Of a stretch of DNA of 64,000 nt, positions 40,936 through 50,994 are shown piece by piece. Origin of the DNA: Neoceratodus forsteri (lineage: Eukaryota > Chordata > Ceratodontiformes > Ceratodontidae); assembly GCA_016271365.2 (NCBI GenBank), contig JADMNL010000028.1, positions 100,966,001-101,030,000 of the forward strand, written 5' to 3'. Below the pieces are notes generated by a model. It saw only the letters and a program-made list of their open reading frames with translations. It had not been told where the DNA came from and made no database searches. Each line of letters begins with the position of its first letter. The stretch's first letter is position 1. Position numbers and translations under genes: made by a program.

Positions 40936-42479
40936 GTTCTAAATGCAACAAAGTCAATGGATACTAAAATAAAGCTTTAATAGTGAAGAAAATAGTGTTC
41001 ACCACTTCTACTGCTCAAGCCAGAGAAGAGATCTGCAAAAAGCGCTTGCAGTGACCACCAAGATGGTGCAGAAGACCCCCCACTCTCAAACATAAGACTG
41101 GAGGCCCTGGAAATGTGCAGTGGGTCCCCAAGGTCAGAGTTATCAGTGTCCCTGAAGGTAGTGAGGGCAAAGTTACTCTAAATTTCTACGGTTCTGGCTT
41201 CTGTACGACATATGCATGGCATAAGACCTCATGGCTCAGCTATTCTCCATGCTGTCTGTGCCATACATGAGAAGCAAATTTTAGACCATATTGTGAATTT
41301 CTTCCCAAACCTATCCTATGCACCTAGAGCCCTGAGCACAACTTTTGATGCTATGAGGCAAATACTCTGTGGGCTAAACGTAGTTCACTCACTACTTCTC
41401 CTAGCCAGGCTCCAAATGTCTTATGGGGGGAGGGGTGGGAAGATTTCAATTTCATAACCCCAAGGATGCAGAATGATGGGCCGAGAAGTCACAGTTGCCA
41501 TGGTCACAGCTGCCGTGCCATTCGGCCTTACACAGGACCAGAACAGCTCCAAGTGAAAGTATGGGTCAGATAAGTAATATCTTACTACAGCACAGTGTTT
41601 GACAAGACATTGGTAGCCCTAGTTATTGCCCCTTATAAAATGGCAAGAAAAAAATCTAGAAATGTCACTGGACAAGAGACGTCACCTGATCGTGCATTAA
41701 ATCTCTAATAATGCACACCCATAATAATGCACACCCTGTCATGTCTCATAACGTACCTGTTCAGAGTTGTATCATTCATAGTTTACTTGTTCAATTGGTA
41801 ATTCATCACTTGTGCAACGGTGTTAACAGAACTATACAGTACTTTGGTGGCAATGTGTGGTATACTAAGTGGCTGCTAGTATCAGATGTGTTGGCAGTCT
41901 ATGGGAAGATGAATGATAAAACAGCCAGTCCAGTGGTGCAGCGGTACTGCCATTGCCCATCATGCCGGCAACCAGAGAGCAGGGGTGATCTTGGGTTGCT
42001 TGGGACTGGCCGGGGGTCAGGGGAGATAGGGGGCCGACCATCTGACAGACTGCTCACCTCTCCCAGAGGGGGAGGATGGCCATTTCTGCCAAATGACTGC
42101 TATCAGGTGAAGACCTGGTGGTAGTGCGGGGCTGAAGAGCAGCAAAGAAGGCGGAGCTGCAGGTTCCGCAGCATGGGGTTCAGGGAGAAAACTGGTGGGA
42201 AATGGTAGCGGAGGCAATTTCAAGCGTACATGACCCTGCCACCCAGGATGCTGGATCTGTAGCTCGGGGGGGGGGATGGCCCCCCAACCCCACCACAGGG
42301 AGGCAATCCATGGGGGTTACCCAACCCAGATAAGTAAGCCTGGGGAGGTGGGAGACAGGGCTAAAGGAAGCCTTGCCTGCAGTTAGGGTTGAGTAGGCAC
42401 TTTAATGTTAAACCCCAAATTTTGCACTTTAATAACTTCACAACCGTTCAATGGATTTGCATGACAATTTGCATACGTA
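40936..42479. other. unassigned DNA
   Basis: About 1.5 kb without a recognisable gene. A direct repeat AATAATGCACACCC occurs twice at 41709-41740. A GC-rich patch near 41940-42350 includes TGGTGCAGCGGTA, faintly like a tRNA A-box, but no B-box is convincing. The open frames are short and domain-free. Confidence 0.35.
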
Positions 42480-42794
42480 GGGCCAGATAGTCAAAGATTA
42501 GCACAAGGCGTAAATCCGTTGCGCTGGATTAGCGCGGAATTTGCACCCAACTGCTATATTTAAAGGACATTTAGCGCCAGCGCTAGGTGTTAGCGCCAAC
42601 GCTAAATTATAATGTATGCAAGGGAGAGACCAGGGAGGGGTTCGAATGCCGTTACCGTATATTAGTATAGCGCCGCCATTACAGGCATTAAGCGCAGCCT
42701 GTAGCACGGCGCTGAATACCGCTGAGAAAAGGCTAGCGAATGCGGCAGTGCCCCCCAAAAAGCACCATTCCAGATCCCTGGTATCCACCATAGT

Positions 42795-43125
42795 TATGTC
42801 CCTGGTAGTCTAGTGGTCCCCCACCCCAAGCACTTATCCCACCCATTGAAAATAAATAAATGTCCACTTCCCTGGTAGTCTAGCTGTCCCCCCCAACACC
42901 CCCAAGCACATATCCCACCTGTTGAAAATAAATAAATGCCCACCTTTCCTGGTAGCCTAGCGCCCCACCCCCATCCCCAAGCATGTATCCGGACCATGAA
43001 AATAAAACAAATGTCCGCTGTCTGGTAGTCTAGCGGCCCCCGCTTCCTCAAGCATGTATCCTCAAGCGCTGAACAACAACAAATGTCCATCCATTTCCTG
43101 GTAGTCTAGTGGTCCCCCCACCTGG
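42795..43125. repeat. minisatellite, about 75-bp units
   Basis: Five units each contain CCTGGTAGTCTAGxGGTCCC, a C-rich run, AAGCAxxTATCC and GAAAATAAATAAATG, starting near 42800, 42870, 42948, 43020 and 43098. The units differ by several substitutions and small indels. Confidence 0.85.
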
Positions 43126-43224
43126 CAGTGACACCCCGCTCATCCCATTCATGTTAGTGAACAGAGCCGGCAACCGGCTCAGCCCTCCTTTCACCACCAT
43201 GGCCGACCGACGACTGAGGTAGGA

Positions 43225-43412
43225 AGGCACACTGATACGTGCTTGGGGGTTGGGGGACTGCTAGACTACCAGGGAAATGGGGATTTATTTATTTTCAACA
43301 GGTCGGAATATGTGCTTGGGGGTGGACCACTAGACTACCAGGGTTTAAAGTGAATTGCAGGCAATCGGAGAGCATGCTTTTGGGGGGGGGGGGCACTAGC
43401 CTACCAGGCTGC
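43225..43412. repeat. inverted minisatellite units
   Basis: Three units in reverse orientation: TGCTTGGGGG, GACTGCTAGACTACCAGG, ATTTATTTATTTTCAAC. They mirror the array at 42795-43125 across about 100 bases of unrelated DNA, so the two arrays can fold together. Confidence 0.8.
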
Positions 43413-43689
43413 AGCAGGCACACAATGGAACAGGGGCCATGAGGGACAGAAAAGGACTACCTGGCCCAGCCAGTCCTGTTCCCCATCTACTGGATATGCT
43501 GCATATCCTAGTGACCCTACAGCCACCTGCCCCCTCCAGGTTTGCCTCATGCCTGTCCCATGCATTGCTCCTCCCACTGTGTTTCACCCACTACTGCAGT
43601 CGGGTACCTATGTTGTTGGGGGAGACATCCTCCAGGGCATGTATGGCCACAAGCAGTGTGTAGCTATCGATCTGTATATGTATGTATGT

Positions 43690-43730
43690 AATATATATAT
43701 ATATATATATTTTTTTTTTTTGTTTTTTTA
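43690..43730. repeat. (TA)n and T-run tail of SINE copy 2
   Basis: Alternating TA (43692-43709) is followed by T runs to about 43728. On the SINE sense strand this is an A-rich tail followed by a TA simple repeat. Confidence 0.8.
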
Positions 43731-43892
43731 ACAGGGGCGACCTGGGAGCACAGGGAAGTTAAGTGACTTGCTCAGGTTCACACAGTATGCAAGTGGAAGC
43801 TGTGGGATTCAAACCCAGGTCTGGTCTGCTGGATGTCACCTGATTTGCAGCTCAGAGCCTTAGACCACTGCGCTATACTGCCTCCAGTCTCT
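43731..43892 (-). mobile_element. MIR-like tRNA-derived SINE, copy 2
   Basis: On the minus strand it reads GGAGGCAGTATAGCGCAGTG, TGAGCTGCAAATCAGG, GGGTTTGAATCCCAC, CACTTGCATACTGTG, TGAGCAAGTCACTTAAC and CTGTGCTCCCAGG, collinear with copy 1 at 40462. Unlike a classical MIR, it has a clear A-rich 3' tail. Confidence 0.82.
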
Positions 43893-45987
43893 ATCTCTAT
43901 ATAAACAAAAAATATATACACACACACACAGGTCCTGCTTGCACAGCTGCATGGATGTGTTGTATGCACTGACTGTGCCTGGCAACACAGAGTTCCTGCT
44001 GCTTCCAGCCTGTACTTCTATTCTGACCAACAGGGGATGCTGTGGGCATGCCTTGGCCTGCAGTGTCCAGCCTGTACTTCCATCCCGACCAAAAGGGGGA
44101 GCTTTGTGCTCCATGCAGTAACACTGGGCAAACTGCATGGTAATGTATGCTAAGCAGCACCTAATGAGATGCAAATATACCTGTTTGCCCACGGATTGCC
44201 TAAGTAGGCTCATTTGCATGGGAGCTTTGAATATAGCTCCCGTTTGCTCCGGGGCTAACCAGTTTGCACCAGGCTAATGTGTTAGCACTGTGTAATCAGG
44301 TTAGCCCTGGGCAAACCTTACTTCGGTATGGCACAGTTCTGCAGTGTGTGGCTAACATTGTTGTTTGCATTCATACCTCTCAACTGTCCCTGATTTTCAG
44401 GACGTCCCTGATTTTACCTCACAATAAACAGTGGGGGTTGCAAGCATAAAATAATGTCAAACATCAATGTCAGAGACGTGTTCTTCCTTAGAAATTGCAT
44501 TTTACACTACACCACTTATTCTACCAGCTTCCTGAGTGGATATCATCCATTTTTAAGATGTGTCCCTGATTTTAAATCTTTATCCCTGGTATTTGTAAGC
44601 CTTGTCCCTGACTTATGAGGCAGAGGGTTAAGAGGTGTGTTTGCAGTAGATGTGAGACGTCTCTGTGCAATCACACACAATGATCTCCACCTGCAACACT
44701 GACTTGCTACAGAGTCTAATGAGCTGCAGTTGCAGTTTGCACTTCCCTGTTGCTATATTCAGTGCTGTCTTATTTCCAGGCTATTTTTGCCCTGCACTCC
44801 CCGACTGGTTTGCCCGGCTTCCTTAGACTGCTATATTCAGCAGGATTAGCACCGGGCTATTTCCTTTTCAATATAGCTTGCTTTGTGCTCCGGGCTAAGT
44901 TTGCCCACCGGGCAGTGCTAATTTAGCCCAGGGCAAAGTTTTGAATATCTGGCCCGCAGTCTCTTAAGGTAGATCTCTGGATGCGCCAAGATTTGTTCCG
45001 GTCCAATGTGCAGTTTCCAAGTTCCGTAGAGTATAAAAAGTGATTTTTCACTCATTGACTTTGCTGTGTTTTTTTCTCTGAACTTGCCTACAACCCAGAT
45101 TGTTTGGAATCTTGGTCTGGAATTTTTAGAGTAGAAAGCGTCTAGCCCACAGATGTGCCTTTTGCTTGTTTGGTGAAAAAATATTAACCCCTTTCAAAGT
45201 TATTTAATTTTAAAAATTTTGACAAATTTGGTTCTGAGCATGCTCAGTAAGCACTTCAAGACAGCTATATGAAATGAAAAAGTAATCTTGTTTCGTTTAT
45301 TGGAATAATCCTTTTTTCGCTTGCTGCCACCTTGTTACTTTTTTTTTTTTTTTTTATTTATTGCAAAAGTTGCGAAAGTGATATCCTGGAGAGCGCAACA
45401 TATTTATCTGGCTCATCGGGACCCCGTCAGGTGGATGCTGCACTAAAATGTTGAAAAAATTATCCCCAAATGTGTTTTATTTTGTTACATTTTACATCCT
45501 TTTTCATGACTGCGTGATAGGAAAAATAAACTTTTTTCATATCACGAGACAAAAAAAGATCCTGTTTAGTGAAGTGAACAGTGTACAGCCCATGCTCAAT
45601 AGGGGCCATTTCCAGTTTTGGGATAGTAGAAGACTATACCAGCTTTACAGGAACCCAAGGTTCACCCTGGACTGTAGGGCTCTGTTCTATAACCCCAACT
45701 AGCAACAAACCAAGCGTTTCAGCCTCTGCTTGTGGAAAACTGGCTGTTTTGTCAGAGGAGGGAGCTGTAGCCAAGTACATGCAGGGGTTGAAATTATTAG
45801 CACTGGCCCACTAGCCAAATGCTGGTAGATTCTGTATTGGACTAGTAAAATTTTCCTTTAACTAGTCCTATGGGCTTGTACTAAAGTAACACTTCAATAA
45901 GTTCACCAACTGGGCTACTTGAAACGTCTGTGGAGCTAGTGGATTTTCCCCAGACGCTAGCCCTACTGGCTAGTGGCTAAAAAAAAC
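43893..45987. other. unassigned repeat-rich DNA
   Basis: A (CA) run lies at 43918-43931. GTCCCTGATTTT-like motifs recur at 44385-44610. GGGCAAA/GGGCTAA motifs lie at 44820-44950. A T run lies at 45338-45356. CTAGTGG/CTAGTCC motifs recur at 45800-45980. Open frames are short and carry no domains. It is probably a mosaic of old short elements. Confidence 0.4.
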
Positions 45988-45991
45988 TTAA

Positions 45992-46638
45992 AGAGATTCA
46001 CTAAGTTAAACAGATATGCATATGCACCACATACATTGGTGCTTTACCGCCTATGAACGTATTCTATTCCTATGTGCCTCATAAATGTAGTATAGATTTG
46101 TTGCAGTTTCACTCGTAATTTTATCTTCACCAGGATGCTTTTACTTCCCGGACTTTAGATCCAACCTTGCACTCACCCAACTTTATGACATGATGGCAGG
46201 GAGAAGGCGTGGGGACGTGCTACATTATGATCTCTATACGGTACCTTTAAAACTAATTTTATATATTACACAGATTATGTGGTGATTGAATGAGAAATAC
46301 GGGTGACTAACAAGGCCCTTGTTAGTCACCCGGTGCCCTCATTCAATCACCACATAATCTCTGTAACTTATAAAATTAGTTTTAAAGGCACCCCATAGAC
46401 TATAATGTGGTGTGTCCCCGCACTCTCCCTGCCATCATGTCATAAAGTTGGCTGAGGGCGAGGCGGCGTGGGGGCGGATCTAAAGTCCGGGAAGTGAAAG
46501 CGTCCCGGTGAAGATAAAATTACAAGTGAAACGGCAACAAATCTATACTACATTTATAAGGCACATAGGAACAGAATGCGTTCATAGGCTGTAAGGCATC
46601 AATGTATGTGGTGCATATGCACATCTTTGTGAATCTCT
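45992..46638. mobile_element. long palindromic (fold-back) element with TTAA flanks
   Basis: Two arms of about 322 bases are reverse complements with few mismatches, around a GCC centre at 46315-46317. The tips are AGAGATTCAC and GTGAATCTCT. TTAA lies immediately outside each (45988-45991 and 46639-46642), which fits a TTAA target-site duplication as made by piggyBac-type transposases. No coding capacity. It could also be a TA-duplicating element with TIR TTAAAGAGATTCAC. Confidence 0.85.
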
Positions 46639-46642
46639 TTAA

Positions 46643-47989
46643 TTTTGACCCCTGTGTAGGTTATCAAGCATTTGTATCTCATGGAGAAGCAGCACAGAAT
46701 CAGTTTTGAGGGACATAAATGGACTGTAATGGAGCCATAGTGCAGCTAGTTACTGTACTATCCCACTAATTTCCAGACTCAATCTCTGCTGTTCATAAGC
46801 ACCTAAGTGTGGAGGCTTCTGGTGATTTGTTCTTGATGACCTTGCTCACATCACAGAGGAGGAATCTCACTGTTGTCTGTTTATACTTTGGGGAAAGAGC
46901 TCATATTCCATAGTCGGGACCAGGACAGGTAGCCAGGATGTGCCATCATCAGCTTTAATCCACCCAGCTACTTTGAGGGCCGATTCCACAGACCATGAGC
47001 CAGGAGTTGTCGGCGGAGTCAGGGCTGGGCATCTGTTCCCGAGATCCAGGCTGACTCTGGCGAGCATCGTACTGACAGGTACGTCCCTTTGATCTGACAT
47101 TGCCAGTTTCACTTTTGCAATGCTGTCTATTGGCAGCTGTTAGAGAGACACCTCAGGCGTATCAACTACTCTGCATGCTTTTGCTTCCTTCTGCCAATAA
47201 CTGGAGCAGCATGGTTCTTCACTCCAATATTCCAGCTGCCAAGAGAGTTTCTGCTGGAACTTCGGGAGCTTCTGTAACTGGTGCAGTAACTTCACTAGGA
47301 TTATCCAAATCAGGTGCAGGACATGAAGCAAAAATGGTCAATTTATTTTTTTCCTACAAAAAAGAAAAACGGTCTCTCATCACCTCCCACTCAGCACCCA
47401 CCACCCCACACCCCCCAGTACACCTTACACACACCCTCACTCACCTGAACAGATGACAGGGCACAGATCCACTCTCTAATCGAAGACACGTCTTCCTGCA
47501 GGAACCACTGACTGCAATGTGAGAAACTAAGGTAAATGTGGTTCAATGTACTTCAATGGGGTTTTCAACTTTGATGCATAACTTGGCCATTTTTGCATTC
47601 TTGACACCAAACTGTCAACATGGCCATTTGGGGACCCCACCTCATGGACAATGTCAGTGGAATTTCACTAATCCGACCCAAACGGAGATTTCAAGGTCGC
47701 TTGGCGAAATCACCTTTTGGGAGGAATTAGAACATTTCCACTGCCTTTGCTCATGAGGTAGAGGCATAAGAAGGCTACACTGAAAATTTTGGGTCAAAAT
47801 ATATAAAAATAGCACAGTTATGCGCATGCATTTCAATTCAACTACGCTTCACATAACTTTGATCATTTTAAATATTTTTACTCCAGATTTCAACATCACC
47901 TCATGAATGTGACAGCTGTCATTTCCATAGGGTGACCGAAACATGTTCTCTCACCTGTGGCATTGCAGTGGTGCCGAATGTTTGATATT
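46643..47989. other. unassigned DNA
   Basis: About 1.35 kb. Open frames up to 118 codons lack domains or codon-level signs of selection visible by eye. A C-rich CACCCCACACCCCCC tract lies near 47398-47418. No terminal structures found. Confidence 0.35.
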
Positions 47990-49786
47990 TGATATGATAT
48001 TTTTTCAGAAATTGTGCTAGGGGCTCTCAACAAGTATGCTCCCACAGTAAAAGTTTGTGCCAGAAACAAATCCTGTCTGTGGTTTACAGAAGACCTGAAA
48101 GATGCTTTGCGGAGTAGAGATGTACTCTGGAGAACTGCTAGGAAAACTAATTTAATAAATGACTGGAATTCTTTCCGGAGGGTGAGGAACCTCTGCACCA
48201 AAATGGTCAGAGAAGCCAAAGCTGATTACTACCGCTCTCAGCTGGACAGCTCCTCAAGAAATGCCTCCCAATTCTGGAGGGCTATCAAAGACACTGAAGG
48301 TCACACCACTGTAAATTCCCTACCTACTAAATTATTGATCGACAATACTGTCATCTCCAACAGACCGTCTATCCTCGATGCTCTCAATAATCATTTTGCC
48401 ACTGCAGGGCTAGCCTTTGACTCCTCTCCCGCGAATATCCTCCGCCAACAACTTAGACTGGATACACAATAAAACCCATCCCCAGTCCATCCTTCTCTGC
48501 AGCCTACCTCCCTGAAAGAAGTCAAGATCTTCTCCTTCAGCTGGACACTAGGAAAAGTGCTGGGGCCGACCGCATTGACCTGCATTTCAAAGGTCGGCTA
48601 CCGTGTCCTCGCAGTCCCACCACTCATCTCTTCAACTTATCCTTGTCCCAGGGTGACCTACCGCCCATTTGGAAAAAATGTATTTGTGGTCCCTTTGTTT
48701 AAGTCAGAGATCCTAGTGACCTCATAACTACAGGCCAATCTCCCTACTTCCAATCCTGTCAAAGATGCTGGAGAAAACAGTGAACTCCCAGCTTCCGAAG
48801 TACCTGGAATCAGAAAAATTGCTCAACCCGTTACAATCCAGTTTTAGAGCACAACACAGTACAATCTCTGCTCTAGCCAAGGTGACAAATGACTGACAGC
48901 TTGAATTAGACCAAAAAAAAAAAAAAAAAAAACTTTGCGCAGTGTTCTTGGACATAAGCAAGGCGTTCGATACTGTTGATCACAGACTGCTTCTATCGTC
49001 CCTCCGGAACATTGGTTTGGATTCCCTATCCCTTAAATGGTTCTCCAACTACCTCTCAAGACGACTTCAACGAGTAAAGGCAGAAGGGGAAGTTTCTCCA
49101 CCAAAACCCCTATTGAGGGGTGTACCACAAGGTTCCATTCTTAGTCCCTTGCTCTTCACCATTTATATTAACGTAGATGCCCCCAAAGAAGCACAAATAC
49201 ACCTATTCACGGATGATACGGTACTCTATGCAAGTAGCCTCACACCTGAAGTGGCCTGTAAAGCCCTTCAAAATGAATTTAATCTGCTGCAACAACAGCT
49301 TATAAACCAGAAACTGCTCTTAAATGCAAAAAAACAAACAAACAAAGCAATGTTCCTCTCGCCCCTTCAAAATGCAATAAATCCTGCAATTGCTGGGACA
49401 CTCCCGCAGATCACTACCATTCTAGGTGAGCAGTTGGACCACGTACCAAAGTTCAAGTACCTGGGGGTCTGGTTAGACCACAGACTTACTTTCACAGATC
49501 ACTTAGAAGAACTGGCAAAGAAACATAGACAAAGACTTGGTCTGTTCTTTAGGATTAATAATCTCCTCACAAGAGACGCTAAACTGAAACTGGTTCAAAC
49601 TACCTTTCTTTCCATATTGGATTACGCAGACTTTCTATATAGTCAGGGACCTGCAGGTACCCTAGCCAAACTCGATACGCTTTATCACAGAGCTGTAAGA
49701 TTTATCGCAGGTCTTCCATACTCAACCCACCACTGTGCATTGTACACGGCAGTGGGATGGTCATCCCTTGCTTACAGACAGCAAAA
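47990..49786 (+). mobile_element. LINE6: non-LTR retrotransposon (different clade)
   Basis: A 5'-truncated LINE covers the endonuclease-RT linker and most of the RT. It is interrupted by DIRS element F at AAG (49787-49789). It resembles LINE2 rather than the CR1-like copies. The clade (L2-, I- or Nimb-like) cannot be settled by eye. Confidence 0.85.
48014..49786 (+). pseudogene. LINE6: reverse transcriptase (broken)
   Basis: 48014-48472 reads WFTEDLKDALRSRDVLWRTA and REAKADYYRSQLDSSSRNAS, the linker before the RT. Around 48730-48780 the NYRPISLLPILSKMLEK block is readable. 48942-49786 has FLDISKAFDTVDHRLLLSSL, LLRGVPQGSILSPLLFTIYI, FTDDTVLYASS (catalytic Asp pair kept), FKYLGVWLDHRLTFTDHL, FLSILDYADFLY and THHCALYTAVGWSSLAYRQ. 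A 19-base A run at 48913-48931 breaks the frame before FLDIS. Stops occur between 48473 and 48910. Confidence 0.88.
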
Positions 49787-49789
49787 AAG

Positions 49790-50004
49790 AAAAAAAATTA
49801 CTCACCTTAGTAATTGTGCTTCTTCTAATGGAGTCTTGCTGTATTCTGACAATCTGCAGTTAGCTCCAGCCTTTGAACTGCCCCGGAGAGTATAGGGTTA
49901 ATTTTCTAAGCAGTGCATAGAACGTTGAGCTTGAACTCGGTTGAGGTCTCTGTCTGCAGCACTTTGAAACCCAACCATCAGATTCTCTACTCCGCCTCAC
50001 TGAA
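49790..50004 (+). repeat. F: terminal repeat with swapped outer end
   Basis: Eight A's then TTACTCACCTTAGTAATTGT, GGAGTCTTGCTGTATTCTGA, GAACTGCCCCGGAG, TAGGGTTAATTTTC (the GTTAAC palindrome is lost), TGCAGCACTTTGAAAC and CATCAGATTCT. The inner part matches the gag-side repeats of D. The outer 60 bases match recombinase-side repeats. Confidence 0.88.
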
Positions 50005-50370
50005 CAGTCACTCCGGAGATTTCTCCTTCTGCTCAGTTCAAAGTCGTTAAAGTGTCGGTTTTTCTGCTTAACTTCCGTAGTATTACGGTTCAGGGCTCTG
50101 CCTGAGGTACAGTAAGTACTTTAGGTAGTAGTTCTGGGTTATATTGTGGAAATTGTAAAAAAAACTTTTCTCGATTGGTTCGGCTGAACCGATCCAACAT
50201 ATCTGAAATCTGTGTGTTTTCCTTTAGTGTGTGCTTACCGGTCCTTATCGTTTTAAAAAAACAAAAGCGTGTTTTAATGTTTTTTCCAATACCCGTAACA
50301 CAGTTAGAAACCGATAAGGGAGTCTTGCCTGGCTGGTGCCGAAAAAAGGGTACGTTTGGTTAGGTTGGCC

Positions 50371-50751
50371 ATGTCTGAGAAACCCAAGAAAAAAAAACTA
50401 AGCCCACTGGGTTTCAACACTGCAGTGAGTGTGGGGAGGTCTTTGCTACGGCCGATCCCCACACCACCTGTGTTTATTGTCTGGGGTTTGACCACCTCGA
50501 TACAGACTGCCAAATATGTAAAAACTTTCCTAAGTCTACCCTGGAAAAAAGATTACTTAGACTTAGGGAAAAGGAGGCCAAGAAGTCCACTGACTCGGGA
50601 TGGCCAGCCCGGTTCGGGTCTGACCGAACCAGAAGGAGTGCCCTCTGACCAGGGCGATACTTCTTCGGGCAAGAGGAGAGCTGATCCTGAGGGATCGGTT
50701 CCTACAAAAAGGAAACGTAAAGAAAAAAATCAGCCAGTTCGGATCCGGAGG
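50371..50751 (+). pseudogene. F: DIRS ORF1 (gag-like), N-terminal part
   Basis: ATG at 50371 gives MSEKPKKKKLSPLGF, then a frameshift. The Cys/His cluster is in a second frame (CSECGE-like, HTTCVYCLGFDHL-like, about 50420-50520). LTEPEGVPSDQGDTSSGKRR and VPTKRKRKEK follow. An A run at 50390-50398 explains the shift. Homology ends near 50751. Confidence 0.82.
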
Positions 50752-50994
50752 TTCATGTTAGCCATCTCATTTCAGTACACAACATCGCCGCACACCACAC
50801 CCTGACATAAATCTACATTCCTTGATACATTATACCACTAACGAGTATTGACAATACAAATATATATAGCTGGGCATTGGACATGGTATAGAAGAAAAGA
50901 GCAGCAGAGTGCACAGGGCAATAAGGGGTAGTTAGGGAAGGACAGAAGAAGGAAAATGATGGGTGTGGTGCTTTGCAGTTGATGTAGGGCAGCA
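50752..50994. other. short unassigned spacer
   Basis: About 240 bases between truncated F and LINE5. No frame or repeat recognised. Confidence 0.35.

Larger units (their letters stand above)
42480..44955. other. region bounded by inverted GGCCAGATA.TCAAA ends
   Basis: GGGCCAGATAGTCAAAG at 42480 and the reverse complement of TTTTGAATATCTGGCCC at 44939-44955 form an inverted pair with one mismatch in the outer 16 bases. They could be the two ends of one non-autonomous element now carrying other insertions. Alternatively, they belong to two different miniature elements sharing the same tips, since the adjoining inner sequences differ (GCGCT-rich versus GGGCTAA-rich). No target-site duplication is evident. 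Confidence 0.35.
49790..50751 (+). mobile_element. DIRS element F, + strand, 5' part only
   Basis: Terminal repeat plus the N-terminal part of gag. Homology to the other copies stops near 50751 (after CGGATCCGGA). The outermost bases, TTACTCACCTTAGTAATTGT, are those normally found at the recombinase end of copies C-E, yet here they adjoin gag. Only 5' material remains, so ICR and partner repeat are missing. The leader also preserves the empty site corresponding to E's insertion in D (TACCGGTCCTTATCG, about 50237-50251). Confidence 0.88.

Noticed and set aside
42795..43412. CRISPR-like array, from regular repeats
   Set aside because: The units are about 75 bases, diverged throughout and without constant repeat-unique spacer structure. 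The genome is eukaryotic.
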